From Castellaniella defragrans_A (lineage in GTDB: Bacteria > Pseudomonadota > Gammaproteobacteria > Burkholderiales > Burkholderiaceae_B), in the NCBI RefSeq assembly GCF_040394755.1, contig NZ_JBEBRQ010000015.1: a stretch of 58,218 nt of DNA, one strand, 5' to 3'. Shown piece after piece: positions 20,101 to 28,467 of this stretch (its first letter is position 1; each line of letters begins with the position of its first letter). Position numbers and translations under genes: made by a program. The notes under the pieces are model-generated. The model had not been told where the DNA came from, ran no database searches, and was given only the letters and a program-made list of their open reading frames with translations.

Positions 20101-20342
20101 GCCTGACCTTCGTGCTGGGCATGTTGCCGCTGGTGCTGGCCACGGGCGCCGGCGCTGCCAGCCGGCGCGCGGTGGGCACCAGCGTCATGGGCAGCATGCT
20201 CACGGCCACGGTCTTCGGGGTGTTCTTCACGCCGCTGTTCTACGTCGTCGTCAGAAAATGGTTTGGCCGGCGGTTTGCGCCGCCGCAGCCCTCGCGGCCG
20301 CGTAAATCGCCGGGCGCGCCCGGCGGCGGCGAGGGGGCATGA
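17136..20342 (+). CDS. RND multidrug efflux transporter, HAE-1 (AcrB/MexB) family
   Basis: This 1068-residue proton-driven inner-membrane pump has two repeated halves, each with a large periplasmic loop. It begins FFVFRPVFAWVVALF and has GADAATIDRNVTSIIEQEMNG. The proton relay is intact: the Asp-Asp pair in GILNDDAIVISEN on TM4 and the Lys in GLAAKNGILIVEFA on TM10. The residue before the Asp pair is Asn, where most AcrB relatives have Val; this is unusual but not disabling on its face. A longer TM-flanking insert with Gly/Arg-rich sequence lies near residue 505-530. It ends overlapping the channel gene (ATGATG at 20339). Substrates cannot be told from sequence. Confidence 0.94.
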   Translation: MSSFFVFRPVFAWVVALFILLFGLIAMALLPVEQYPNIAPPSISIAAHYRGADAATIDRNVTSIIEQEMNGLDNFLYMSSVSRANGTAQITVTFTPGTDLDVARGQVQDRLSRVEARLPQEVRQLGMTVTKASSGFLMLIALRSDRPEITAVAMGNFASNNILNELRRIPGVGDVQLFGSPYAMRIWMDESKLAGYQMSASDALRAVQEQNVQVASGALGEQPLSGDAQFHAQIVTQSRFSTPEQFREIILRVNPDGSVVRLGDVARVELGNDNYGFRLRVNGKPAAGIAVQLASDANALNVARQVRARMGELETIFPDGMHWSVPFDITPFIQTSIQSVVVTMVEALALVTLMVFIFLQSWRSTLIPTLVVPIALIGTCAGLYLFGASLNLLSLFGMVVAIGILNDDAIVISENVSRIMAQEQLSAREATRKAIGQVLGPIVASTLVLVAVFVPMAMFPGSSGAIYRQFSITLTVSIVISTILALSLGAALCATLLKLPESADTPAAGPAARRFGWLRRGRRWGFDRFNAGFAALTRGYVRGVQGMLVHPLRWMLVFLLVCGAAMLLFARLPGGYLPSEDQGYFFVAYTGPPGGTADGTERAVAQAEHILRQQDAVRNIASVVGFSFFGQGQTAAMSFVDLYPWAQRPGVADSVDSIVGRGNFAFRAIPEAVIFALNPPPIPALGNASGFSMKIQDRSGLGGASLEQAGAAILAAAAHNPVLAGVRIDGMPPAPQLYVEIDRIHARALGLQVAQVNQALALAFGSNYVNDFVHDGSVLRVFMQADAAQRMRPEDIAALQLRNDQGQMVPFSAFTRTRWVSGPQQLERYNGFPAITISGQAAPGQASGAALRAMEHIAAQTLGSGMTYEWTGTALEETQAGNQVALLLGLSLVVVFLLLSALYESWSVPIAVLLILPFGLLGAAGFTLARGMSADIYFNIGLVTIIGLAAKNGILIVEFAIKEEAQGRDRIEAVVDAARQRLRPILMTSLTFVLGMLPLVLATGAGAASRRAVGTSVMGSMLTATVFGVFFTPLFYVVVRKWFGRRFAPPQPSRPRKSPGAPGGGEGA

Positions 20343-21760
20343 TGATGCGGCGCATCGGCTTGAGCATGTTGCTGTGCGCCGGGCTGTCCGCCTGCAATCT
20401 GGCGCCCCCATATCATGCCCCGCCGGTCGCTCTGCCGGAACACTATGGCGATGCCGGTTCCGGCTCGACGCCCGTCCCGGGCACTGCCGCGCAGGCTCTG
20501 GCGTGGCAACATTTTTTCGGTGATGAGCAACTGAAGTTCCTGCTCGCCAGGGGGCTGGAATCCAACCGGGACCTGGCCGCGGCCGTGGCGCGCATCGCGC
20601 AGGCGCGAGCGTTCTACCGTATCGAGCAGGCCTCCCGCCTGCCCGCCATCGACGCCGGGGCGGGGGCCAGCCGCAGTCAGGCGCCATTGTCCAGCCTGGA
20701 CCCGGTGTTTGCCGACAGCCAGCGCACCATTCAGTTCAACCAGTACAACGCGCAGGCGGGCATCAGCGCGTTCGAGCTTGATTTCTGGGGGCGGGTGCGC
20801 AACCTGAATGCCGCCGCCCTGCATCAGTACCTGGCGACCGTGGAGGGCAAACGGGCGTTCCGCCTGTCGCTGATCGCCAATATCGCCGCCACCTATTATG
20901 CCGCGCGCGCGGGCGACGAGGGTATTGAACTGGCCCGCCATACCGTCGATACCCGGACCTATGCGTTGCAAGTGGCCAAGGACCGCCTGGACGCGGGCGT
21001 GACCTCGTTGGTCGATTACGAACAGGCGGCGATTCTGCTGGCCCAGGCCCGGACCCAGCTCGCGGAATTGCAGCGCGCCACAGCCGGACACTGGAACCAG
21101 CTCTGGGTGCTGGTGGGCGGCAAGGTCGATGGCGTCATGCCGCCAGCCCGGCCTATCGAAAGCGCCGGGCAGTTCGAGAACCTGGACGCGGGTCTGCCGT
21201 CCTCCTTGCTGGCGACGCGGCCCGACATCCGGCAGGCCGAGGACATGCTGCGAGCCGCCAATGCGGATATCGGCGTTGCGCGGGCGGCGTTCTTGCCGCG
21301 CATCGCGCTCACGGGTTCGTACGGCTATGCCTCATCCGAGTTGTCCGGATTGCTGTCCGCGCCCAATGAAATCTGGACGGCAGGCGCCGCGTTGAGCCTG
21401 CCCCTTTTCGACTGGGGCCAGCGGCGCGTGGGCGTCGAACTGGCCAAGGCGCGGCGCGATGAACTGGTGGCCAATTACCAGAGGACGGTGCAGACTGCGT
21501 TCAGCGAGGTCGCCACCGCGCTCGAGCGCCGTGCCCGCTATCGTGAACAGTTGGCGGCCCAGGAGGCGGCCGTGCAGGCGCAGCGCCGCCTGGCCGAGAC
21601 CGCCGACTTGCGCTACCGGAACGGCATTTCGATCTACCTCGAAGTCGTGGACGCGCGGCGCGGGCTGTTCAACGCCGAACAGCAGATCCTGCAATTGCGG
21701 GCCGCGCAATTGCAAAACGGGGTATCGTTGTATGTAGCGCTGGGCGGAGGGGATGAATAG
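20339..21760 (+). CDS. RND efflux outer-membrane channel lipoprotein (NodT/OprM family)
   Basis: This 473-residue outer-membrane factor is the exit duct of the tripartite pump. A lipoprotein signal ends in LSAC, followed by NLAPPYHAPPV, the standard NodT-family start. Two structural repeats are visible, each with AxxxIAQARAFYRIEQASRLPAIDAG- or ADIGVARAAFLPRIALTGSYG-type helix/strand units. The tail has SLPLFDWGQRRVGVELAKARRDELVANYQ and DLRYRNGISIYLEVVDARR. The three-gene order adaptor-pump-channel makes a complete system; no adjacent TetR, MarR or two-component regulator gene is present. Confidence 0.93.
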   Translation: MMMRRIGLSMLLCAGLSACNLAPPYHAPPVALPEHYGDAGSGSTPVPGTAAQALAWQHFFGDEQLKFLLARGLESNRDLAAAVARIAQARAFYRIEQASRLPAIDAGAGASRSQAPLSSLDPVFADSQRTIQFNQYNAQAGISAFELDFWGRVRNLNAAALHQYLATVEGKRAFRLSLIANIAATYYAARAGDEGIELARHTVDTRTYALQVAKDRLDAGVTSLVDYEQAAILLAQARTQLAELQRATAGHWNQLWVLVGGKVDGVMPPARPIESAGQFENLDAGLPSSLLATRPDIRQAEDMLRAANADIGVARAAFLPRIALTGSYGYASSELSGLLSAPNEIWTAGAALSLPLFDWGQRRVGVELAKARRDELVANYQRTVQTAFSEVATALERRARYREQLAAQEAAVQAQRRLAETADLRYRNGISIYLEVVDARRGLFNAEQQILQLRAAQLQNGVSLYVALGGGDE

Positions 21761-21891
21761 CGTCTTTGTTTTTCTGTGGTATCCAACGGATTGCCTACTG
21801 CTCATTGAGGTAAAACAATGCAGGACAGCATTGTATTTGCATATAGTATTCATATGGCTTGCTGTGTTCATTCATTGAAAAAGGGAATTGC

Positions 21892-22395
21892 ATGATCAAG
21901 GAAGTTACCGGCGATATTCTATTGAGCAAGGCCGATCTGCTCGCACACGGTATTTCGGCACAAGACCCATTCGACAGCGGCCTGGCGCTGGCCTTGCGCG
22001 AGCGTTGGCCTTCACTGGTCAAGGACTACCGGCGCGACACGCGCTCCAAGGCCATCGGCACGGGGGATGTGTGGGGCTGGACGGGCGTGCAGGAAAGCGG
22101 CGGCGTGCGCAAGATCGTCAATCTGGTGACGCAGGACACTCTGGGCCAGGGGCCGAGCGCCAAACCGGGCAAGGCCAGCATTGAAAATGTGCGCCGTGCG
22201 CTGCAGAATCTGGTCCGGTATGTGCGCGAGGAAAACATCTCCAGCGTTGCGCTGCCGCGATTGGCGACCGGCGTCGGCGGTTTGGAGTGGGCCGATGTCA
22301 GGCCGCTGATCGATCAATATCTGGGCGACCTGGATATTCCGGTGATCGTCTATGCGACCTATCGCAAGGACGAGCAGGCGGCAGAGGGTCTCTGA
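21892..22395 (+). CDS. Stand-alone macro-domain protein
   Basis: This protein of about 167 residues is a single macro domain, a fold that binds ADP-ribose and related nucleotides and often removes ADP-ribose from proteins, DNA or metabolites. It shows IKEVTGDILLSKADLLAHGIS at the start. IVNLVTQDTLG and the helix SIENVRRALQNLV follow. The phosphate-binding loop is VALPRLATGVGGLEW, the counterpart of the usual PxxGTGxxG. AAGGGAA precedes the ATG at 21892; the longer frame from 21859 lacks a ribosome site. It looks like the DarG/Poa1p-like branch, but no DarT-like toxin gene is beside it, so a free-standing hydrolase is more likely. Confidence 0.85.
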   Translation: MIKEVTGDILLSKADLLAHGISAQDPFDSGLALALRERWPSLVKDYRRDTRSKAIGTGDVWGWTGVQESGGVRKIVNLVTQDTLGQGPSAKPGKASIENVRRALQNLVRYVREENISSVALPRLATGVGGLEWADVRPLIDQYLGDLDIPVIVYATYRKDEQAAEGL

Positions 22396-22407
22396 CCATG
22401 TATGCCT

Positions 22408-22432
22408 GGCGGCGGGGCGTTCCCCCGCCGCC
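22408..22432 (+). terminator. Strong GC hairpin after the macro-domain gene
   Basis: GGCGGCGGGG (22408-22417) and CCCCGCCGCC (22423-22432) form a perfect 10-bp stem with a 5-nt loop, 13 bp after the stop. There is no T-run, but the position suits transcription termination. Confidence 0.5.
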
Positions 22433-22759
22433 TGTTGCGCAAGGGCGGCTGGGGAAAGCCCGGATGCTTCTGGGGCGAGTCCGCGCGGTTTTCAAAATAC
22501 ATGCCGCGATACTGAATAAGTCTTGATATTTTAAGATTCTTAATATTTTCCGGTTGAGCGCCTGCAATTCTCCGGATATAGTCTGCGCATTTGGTCTGAT
22601 GGACTACAAGAAATAATCAGTCAATCAAAGGCCGTGCAGGCGCGAATCAGTCGGGTGGTTGTTGGGTTCTTGATGCAAGGCGTTTTTGCGCTTTGCATTC
22701 CGAGTCTGATTTCCAGGCCTTCAATGGATGCCTGAAGCTGCGGTCGGCCTTTCCAACCC
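22433..22759. other. Intergenic region before the DUF4034 gene
   Basis: No gene is supported. The segment 22500-22620 is AT-rich (TTGATATTTTAAGATTCTTAATATTTTCC) and could hold the promoter of the three-gene set downstream. Confidence 0.35.
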
Positions 22760-24844
22760 ATGGATACCCGCAAGATGCTTTCCGCTACCCCATCCATCGA
22801 ATCGCTGCGCACGCAACTGGACACCCTGCGCCAATACCTTGCAACAGAGCAATACGGGCCGCTGGAGGCATTCTTTGATGATGCCGCCGCCGAGTGGCTG
22901 GATACCCCGCGCCGCGCCTATGGATACGCTTGGTATGTGGATTGCTTTCTGGAGGGGCCGTTGCCGCTGCCGGAAATGCTGGTCCAGCTGCGGGCATGGT
23001 GCGCGAGTTCACCAACGTCCTATCACGCACACCTGCTCCTGGGCGATGCCTGGGGGGAGGCGGCCGGAAAGATACGCTCGGCGTATTGCGCCGACTATGT
23101 GGAGCAGGCCCAATGGGCCGGTGCCCAGATGGCGCGCGATCATGGGCTGGCCGCCTATCTGCGCGCCATCGCCCTGCATCCCAGGCCAGCCCTGGCGCTG
23201 CAGCGCATGATGCGCCTGGGGGCCTATCTGGGCGAGCCGCAGTGGCTCCTGGATCTTGCGCAAGGCCAGGCTCCGGCCAGTCATGCTGATTTTCAGGCGC
23301 AATGGCATCCAGACGCCTGGAAAGGGGGGCTGACGCTGTTGAAAGCGTATGGCGCAAGCCTGGCGGACATTCCTCATACCCTGCCCTCCGGCTTGCCGCC
23401 ACGCGTGGCGGGGGAACTCGACGACGGCAAGACCTACTGGCTGCGCCTGGCGTTGATGGCGCGTCCTGGTGACAGCGATGTCCTGGGTGGCTACCTGTAT
23501 TTTCTCTATCCGCGCTGGGGGGGGAGCCATGCCGAAATGGAGGCTTTCATCGAAGGCCCCATCTGCGCCGACTTGAGCGAAGCAGAGCGCGACGAATTGC
23601 GCTTCCGGAAGGCGCTCGACTACCTCGGGTTCCGGGACTACCCGGATGTGGACGACACCGAGCGCCTCGGTCTATTCGCCGAAGAATTCGAGCGCTGCCT
23701 GCGGCTCGACTTGACGCCGTCGAGCCGGGCGCGGGCGCTGTGCCTGTATGCCGATTTTCACTGCACGATCGCGCGCGGTGATGATAGCCAGGAATTGCGT
23801 TGGGACCGCGATCGGTTGCGGCGGGCCTATGACTTGCTTGCCGAAGCAATGGATTGCGCCCCCGCCGCGGTGGATTTCACCGCCGAGGCCTATCCGCACA
23901 CGCTGTACATTCTGCAAGCCTGCCTCTGGTTCAACGGTATGCCCGATCCCCGGAATCTATTGCGGCAGGTGCTGGATCGCGCCGTCCGTTGGGGAAATGA
24001 CTGCGAGGCGCAGTTGCTTGCCGCCATCGGCAGCCGGTTCGGGCTTTTCGGTATCGAGCAGGGCACTTATGACCACGCCGCTCTCATCGACCGGGCGCTG
24101 GTGGAATCGAACGTCAATATCGTTCAGGTCGGGGACAATCTTTGGAAATATGTTCCCCAGGAGGCGGTATTGTTCCTGTGGCAGGAGTGCGCCGCGCGTG
24201 GCGAGGGCGACGGCTACATGGGCATGAGTGAATTGTATGCGGGCAAGATCGATCCGGCATTCACCCCCATCGACGCTGCGCTGTCGCAGCAATGGTTGCG
24301 CCGGGCCGCCGAGGCCGGCCATCGGATTGCGCGCTGCAATCTGGTTTTCAAAGCAACGACGGGGGACGAGCCATTGAATGCCGCGCAGTATGCGCAATTC
24401 AAGGAATGGATGGAGGATATCTGGGAAAAATCCAATCCGGGAACCAGAGTCGAATCGGCTTCGGCCGAGAATCTGGCCTGGCTGCAGCTGATGTGCAGCG
24501 ATAACGATGAGGAAAAGCGGACCAGCCTGGCTGAGGCTCTGGCCTGGCTGTGGGCCAAAGGCGACGAAAGGGGAAAACAGATCGCCGCCCATAGCTATGC
24601 GATCGCCTTCCTGGAGGGCAGGGGCTGCATGGTCAATCGATATCTGGCAAAGATCTGGGTCGACCGCGCTCTGGCGCTGCGTCCCGATGCTGACCATACT
24701 CTCGACCTGGCGGGGCGTGTTTACCGGCGCGGAGCCTTTCTCGGCGCCTGGCGGGCCGCCCTCGATTTCCGCAAGGATCGCAAGAGCATCGATGACTGGG
24801 CCCGCCATCTGACTTTCGGCAGAGGGGAACCCGACTTTGCCTGA
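22760..24844 (+). CDS. DUF4034-type protein with Sel1-like C-terminal part
   Basis: This 694-residue protein appears soluble, with no signal peptide or membrane segment. The first 250 residues resemble DUF4034 proteins: repeated helices with SYHAHLLLGDAWGEAAGK and HPRPALALQRMMRLG. The C-terminal part has Sel1/TPR-like units (LSQQWLRRAAEAGHRIARCNL, YLAKIWVDRALALRPDADHTL). Such solenoids usually scaffold partners. Its stop overlaps the TTG start of the M48 peptidase gene and the DUF7079 gene follows by overlap, so the three are probably one operon with a shared job. The ribosome site before the ATG is weak. The function is unknown. Confidence 0.7.
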   Translation: MDTRKMLSATPSIESLRTQLDTLRQYLATEQYGPLEAFFDDAAAEWLDTPRRAYGYAWYVDCFLEGPLPLPEMLVQLRAWCASSPTSYHAHLLLGDAWGEAAGKIRSAYCADYVEQAQWAGAQMARDHGLAAYLRAIALHPRPALALQRMMRLGAYLGEPQWLLDLAQGQAPASHADFQAQWHPDAWKGGLTLLKAYGASLADIPHTLPSGLPPRVAGELDDGKTYWLRLALMARPGDSDVLGGYLYFLYPRWGGSHAEMEAFIEGPICADLSEAERDELRFRKALDYLGFRDYPDVDDTERLGLFAEEFERCLRLDLTPSSRARALCLYADFHCTIARGDDSQELRWDRDRLRRAYDLLAEAMDCAPAAVDFTAEAYPHTLYILQACLWFNGMPDPRNLLRQVLDRAVRWGNDCEAQLLAAIGSRFGLFGIEQGTYDHAALIDRALVESNVNIVQVGDNLWKYVPQEAVLFLWQECAARGEGDGYMGMSELYAGKIDPAFTPIDAALSQQWLRRAAEAGHRIARCNLVFKATTGDEPLNAAQYAQFKEWMEDIWEKSNPGTRVESASAENLAWLQLMCSDNDEEKRTSLAEALAWLWAKGDERGKQIAAHSYAIAFLEGRGCMVNRYLAKIWVDRALALRPDADHTLDLAGRVYRRGAFLGAWRAALDFRKDRKSIDDWARHLTFGRGEPDFA

Positions 24845-26810
24845 TCTGCCATCGGGCGGCGGCGCCAGTCGCTCGATGCCGCCCGCGAAATCAGTGGATT
24901 CGGCGCATTGGCGCGAGCGGCTGCGCATCTCGATCTGGCTGATCATTGGCTATGCGGTCATCGCGGCTCTGGTGCTGTTGCCCATTCTGGCGCTCCTCTG
25001 GCTGGCTGTATATTCGTTTCCACTGCTGGAAGGGGCGCCCGCCGCCCTGCTGGCCTTGTTCGCGGTCTTCTATGGCGTGGATGTGATCCGGGCGCTGCAT
25101 CCGCCACCCGCTGAATCTGGCTGCGAGGACGCACTGGTGCTGCGGGAGTCTGACGCCCCCGGGCTATACGCCTTGATTGATTCGGTCCGGATCTGTGTTG
25201 GCGGTCCGGCCTTGCATACGGTGGTCCTGTCCAATCGCTTGAATGCCAGCATCTCGCAACGCGCGCCTTTGCTCTGGCTGGGCAAGACTCGGCATACGAT
25301 GGAAATCGGGCTGCCCCTGTTGTGCCTGTTGCCAGCCGGACAGATCGGCGCCATCATTGCTCATGAGTTCGGGCATCTGATGGGGCAGCATGGACTGCTT
25401 GGCAGACGCATCCATGTCCTGCGCCGGTGCCTGATCGGATTGCAGGAAAATCTTTCCGAATCCGGCGCGGCCACATCGCAGTACTGGCGCTGGTTTCACA
25501 GGATCTCATGCTCCGGTCTGCTGCTTTTCCTGCGCTGGTATGTCCCTCGCCTGGATGCCAGATCGTTCGCGGTCCGCTGTGCGGGCGAGTATGTGGCCGA
25601 TCGGGCGGCGGCCCGTTGGGATGGGGCGCAGACTTTCGTCCAGGCGTTGTACTCGTTGGAGGTGGCCGAGTGCTACCTGCATTTTGAGTTCTGGCCCAGG
25701 TTGTGGGACGAGGCCAGGCACTCGTCCACCCCTTGCGGGGACCCTTTCTCGCAGCTGCTTTCGGGGAAAACCATGGATAGCCTGGCATTGGACCAGGCGA
25801 CGGAGTGGATTTATCATGCCTTGCGCGCCACCACCGGCAATGAGGATACGCATCCGTCACTGCATGATCGCGTCATCCAGCTGGGAGCGGATACCCGGAC
25901 CGCCACGGTTGCTTCCCCCATCGGCGGCGTTGCGCATCTGCTGCTGTCCGATTCATTTCTCCATGACGCCGCAGCAAAGATGGACGCGCAATGGGCGAAG
26001 GCTGTGGAGCCGGATTGGAAGCATTACCGCCAGGGGTGGCAAGAGACAGTTGCCGCGCATGAGGCCTTGCGTTTGCGCGCCACGACCCAGCGTCTTCGCG
26101 CATGGGACTGGCTGGACATGTCGGACAAGAGCAGACGGTTGAGCGATCCGTCCTGGGAGGAGGAGCTGCGGCATGCGCACACGCTGGCGCCCGACAACCC
26201 GGATGTGCTCTACGCTCTGGGCGTGGCGCACCAGAAGCAGGGGCGGCTGGAAGAAGCCGCCGGATGCCTGGCACGGGCTATCGAGTTGGACAAGATGGAA
26301 ACCTTGCGCTGCTCGCGCGCGCTGACGCGCCTGAGCCTGGTGCGCGGCGATCTGCCGGCTGCTGCGCAACATCGCCTGCGCGCCGATGAGGCGGTCAGGC
26401 ATCAGAGAGCCATTGATGCGGAGCTGTGCGCCGTCCATGAAGACGATGAGCTGGCTCCCCACGGGTTGCCCCTGCACCGTATTCGCCAGGTCGAACAGGA
26501 TATCCAGCCCATTGCCCATTACGCCGAGCGTATTTGGTTGGTCAAGAAGGTCTCGCGCATCGACAGTGGGTTCAGCCGGTACGTCTTTGTGGTGGCGGCG
26601 GGCACCCAGGGATGGCGCTATGCGCTGGACCGCCTGCTGATGCGCGGCGGCTCCCGGCAAGAGATCTGCCGGCGTCTGGCGGATAATCTCAGGCTCGATC
26701 TGCCGACGATACCGCTCTGGCATTTTTGCACGCCAGAAGGCGTGTTTGCGCGGCGGTTGGTCCAGGATGGCATACCATGCTTGATGAGTTCTGGGGTTTA
26801 TGAAAAGTAG
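24837..26810 (+). CDS. Membrane-anchored M48-family zinc metallopeptidase with TPR-like tail
   Basis: This 657-residue protein has two N-terminal membrane segments (about residues 33-60 and 66-82) and then a peptidase domain with IIAHEFGHLMGQHG (His176, Glu177, His180). A third metal ligand is probable in AGEYVADRAAA near residue 240. This is the M48 (HtpX/Ste24-like) layout. The C-terminal 250 residues include AHTLAPDNPDVLYALGVAHQKQGRLEEAAGC, a TPR-like pair. The TTG start at 24837 overlaps the previous stop and has GAGGGGAA before it; ATG 24876 is an alternative. Membrane M48 enzymes usually take part in envelope quality control; the solenoid neighbour may supply or select substrates, which is inference. 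Confidence 0.82.
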   Translation: MPDLPSGGGASRSMPPAKSVDSAHWRERLRISIWLIIGYAVIAALVLLPILALLWLAVYSFPLLEGAPAALLALFAVFYGVDVIRALHPPPAESGCEDALVLRESDAPGLYALIDSVRICVGGPALHTVVLSNRLNASISQRAPLLWLGKTRHTMEIGLPLLCLLPAGQIGAIIAHEFGHLMGQHGLLGRRIHVLRRCLIGLQENLSESGAATSQYWRWFHRISCSGLLLFLRWYVPRLDARSFAVRCAGEYVADRAAARWDGAQTFVQALYSLEVAECYLHFEFWPRLWDEARHSSTPCGDPFSQLLSGKTMDSLALDQATEWIYHALRATTGNEDTHPSLHDRVIQLGADTRTATVASPIGGVAHLLLSDSFLHDAAAKMDAQWAKAVEPDWKHYRQGWQETVAAHEALRLRATTQRLRAWDWLDMSDKSRRLSDPSWEEELRHAHTLAPDNPDVLYALGVAHQKQGRLEEAAGCLARAIELDKMETLRCSRALTRLSLVRGDLPAAAQHRLRADEAVRHQRAIDAELCAVHEDDELAPHGLPLHRIRQVEQDIQPIAHYAERIWLVKKVSRIDSGFSRYVFVVAAGTQGWRYALDRLLMRGGSRQEICRRLADNLRLDLPTIPLWHFCTPEGVFARRLVQDGIPCLMSSGVYEK

Positions 26811-27171
26811 AGATCAGCAAGCGCCTGAACCACTGACAGCCGAGCGTCTGGAGGTCTGGACGGTCCTGAGCGAGCTGTTCCTGGACACTGAATTATCAGA
26901 TGGCGACTTGCGCCGGATCGCCGCAAATCTTCGGGAATCGCCCTATGCGCCTGCCGAAATCGGGCGCATATTGCGCAGTGAGGTGATGCCTGCCTTCGGT
27001 GCCAACCTTGCGTCGGTTGCGGGGGAGTGGACGCCGTGGAGTGAGGACGAGGTGCGCGCGATCATGACGCGGTCGCTGCATGGCAATCGGATCGCCCGAT
27101 GGTTTGCCGCATTCTTTGCCTGGCGCATGATCCGGGAGGATTGGCGGCGCATAGAGGCCATGCTGGAATGA
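26800..27171 (+). CDS. DUF7079-like small protein
   Basis: This 123-residue protein shows the pattern WTVLSELFLDTELSDGDLRRIA, SPYAPAEIGRILRSEVMPAF and NLASVAGEWTPWSEDEV, which I associate with the DUF7079 family. It has no signal peptide. Its start lies inside the end of the M48 gene (overlap of 11 bp), so it is probably co-translated with the peptidase. Family function is unknown; such genes are often scattered next to immunity or accessory genes. It converges with the anti-sigma-like gene 14 bp away. Confidence 0.6.
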   Translation: MKSRDQQAPEPLTAERLEVWTVLSELFLDTELSDGDLRRIAANLRESPYAPAEIGRILRSEVMPAFGANLASVAGEWTPWSEDEVRAIMTRSLHGNRIARWFAAFFAWRMIREDWRRIEAMLE

Positions 27172-27185
27172 TCGCGCGAGCCTTC

Positions 27186-27833
27186 TCACCGCGTGGCCGG
27201 CAGGAGCGCTTGCAGGTCGGGGGGCAGCGTCAGGTCGGGCGCATCGCGCCGCAGGTCTTGCAGGGCTTGCAACGCCGTGGCGTTCTGGCCGTTGCGCAAC
27301 AGCTCGCGGATGTGCGCGATGCGCGCGTCGGATTCGGCCTGGGGCGTGTCGGCTTGCGGGGTTGATTCATGCATGGGGATCATGCCGCTTGGCACCGCGG
27401 ATGGCGTGCTGGCCTGCTGTTCGCGGTCCGTGACCGATGGCGCAGGTCTGGCGGATCTGGCTTGTGGGGCGAGCTGCGTGGGCGCGGCGGTCAGCCGTGG
27501 CGCTGTCGCCGGTGGCGCTGCGGCCAGTGGCGGGCTGGCTGGTTCTATGTCGACGGGGGGCGCGTCGTTGACGATGGTGTGATCGGGACGCTGGAATTCC
27601 ACCAAGAGAACCAGGCCGGCGGTCAGCACGATCGAGGCGGCCACGCCCCAGCCGGGATGCCGCAGCCGTCGCCGGGTTTGCGCGCGGTGGTCGGCGGCGG
27701 CGGCGCGCGCGGCCGCGGCGCGCACGGCCGCGTCCAGGGTCGGGCTGGGCTCGGCGCGCGGCAGTGTGCGGTACAGGGCCCGCAGGTCCTGGTCGTCGTC
27801 TTCGTCGAGAGGGGGGCGGGAATGGGCCGTCAT
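27186..27833 (-). CDS. Single-pass membrane protein, candidate anti-sigma factor
   Basis: This 215-residue protein has an acidic cytoplasmic N-terminus (LDEDDDQDLRALYRTLP), an Arg-rich stretch, one membrane segment near residues 64-80 (VAASIVLTAGLVLLV), and a Pro/Ala-rich periplasmic part. Its start overlaps the ECF sigma gene stop (27830-27833). That layout, placed directly after a sigma factor, is typical of anti-sigma factors, but I see no zinc-binding HxxxCxxC motif, so the role is inferred from context. The C-terminal IAHIRELLRNGQNATALQALQDLR resembles a single TPR-like helix pair. Confidence 0.6.
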   Translation of the reverse strand: MTAHSRPPLDEDDDQDLRALYRTLPRAEPSPTLDAAVRAAAARAAAADHRAQTRRRLRHPGWGVAASIVLTAGLVLLVEFQRPDHTIVNDAPPVDIEPASPPLAAAPPATAPRLTAAPTQLAPQARSARPAPSVTDREQQASTPSAVPSGMIPMHESTPQADTPQAESDARIAHIRELLRNGQNATALQALQDLRRDAPDLTLPPDLQALLPATR

Positions 27834-28384
27834 GGGTTCAAGGCCTCACGAATGCGCTGCGTGGCATAGCGCAGGCGCGATTTCACGGTTTCGCGCGGTG
27901 CGCCGGTGACGTCGGCGATTTCCTCCAGGCTCAGATCGTGTTCCAGCCTCAACAGTATGGCATGGCGTTGTTCGTGCGGCAGTTGTTCGATGGCGATCTG
28001 CAAGCGCCGGCGAGTCTGGAAATCCGATAGTTGCTGTTCGGGCTGCTCGTGCTCGGCCGCCGCCAGCGTGGCCAGCGCGGCTTCGGTTTCCTGGGGACTG
28101 ACCGGCGCGGGTTGGCGGCGGTAAGCGTCGATGATCAGATGATGCGCGATCTTCAACAGCCAGGTGGTGAAGCGCGCGCGCGGCTGCCAGCGCGCGCGGG
28201 CGTCGATGACGCGGCTCCAGGTCTCCTGGAAAACGTCTTCGGCCTGATGCGGGTTGCGTGTGCCGCGCAGGATGTAGCGATACAGGCCGGCGCGGTGGCG
28301 CGCGTACAGGGCATCGAACGCGGCCAGATTGCCGGCGCCGTAGGCCAGCATCAGGGTTTCGTCGTCGGCGTCCAGGGTGTCCAT
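27830..28384 (-). CDS. ECF-family RNA polymerase sigma factor
   Basis: This 184-residue sigma-70 family factor of the extracytoplasmic-function type directs RNA polymerase to a specific promoter set. Region 2 includes AFDALYARHRAGLYRYILRG and AEDVFQETWSRVIDARARW. Region 4 includes IEQLPHEQRHAILLRLEHDLSLEEIADVTGAPRETVKSRL as its helix-turn-helix. ATG 28384 begins the homologous part; a longer frame to 28624 runs into the neighbouring gene. It lies 83 bp after the VWA lipoprotein gene and overlaps the putative anti-sigma gene, forming a minus-strand set. Confidence 0.9.
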   Translation of the reverse strand: MDTLDADDETLMLAYGAGNLAAFDALYARHRAGLYRYILRGTRNPHQAEDVFQETWSRVIDARARWQPRARFTTWLLKIAHHLIIDAYRRQPAPVSPQETEAALATLAAAEHEQPEQQLSDFQTRRRLQIAIEQLPHEQRHAILLRLEHDLSLEEIADVTGAPRETVKSRLRYATQRIREALNP

Positions 28385-28467
28385 ATGTCGGCCGAGTGTA
28401 TCCGTTTGGCCGCGCGCGTGCATCCGGCGGGCGCCGGCGTGGCGCCCGGCCCGGCTGTTTTCCGGGC

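Noticed and set aside
17142..20687. 1181-codon minus-strand open frame
   Set aside because: It is fully antisense to the RND pump and channel genes, which have intact motifs. Long antisense frames are common in GC-rich genes.
21892..22395. Macro protein as the antitoxin of a DarTG system
   Set aside because: No DarT-like ADP-ribosyltransferase gene lies on either side; the gene is flanked by an efflux channel gene and the DUF4034 set.
22621..22824. Minus-strand frame with a regular-looking C-terminus (RLGMQSAKTPCIKNPT)
   Set aside because: It overlaps the start of the DUF4034 gene, lacks a start context and matches no family I can name.
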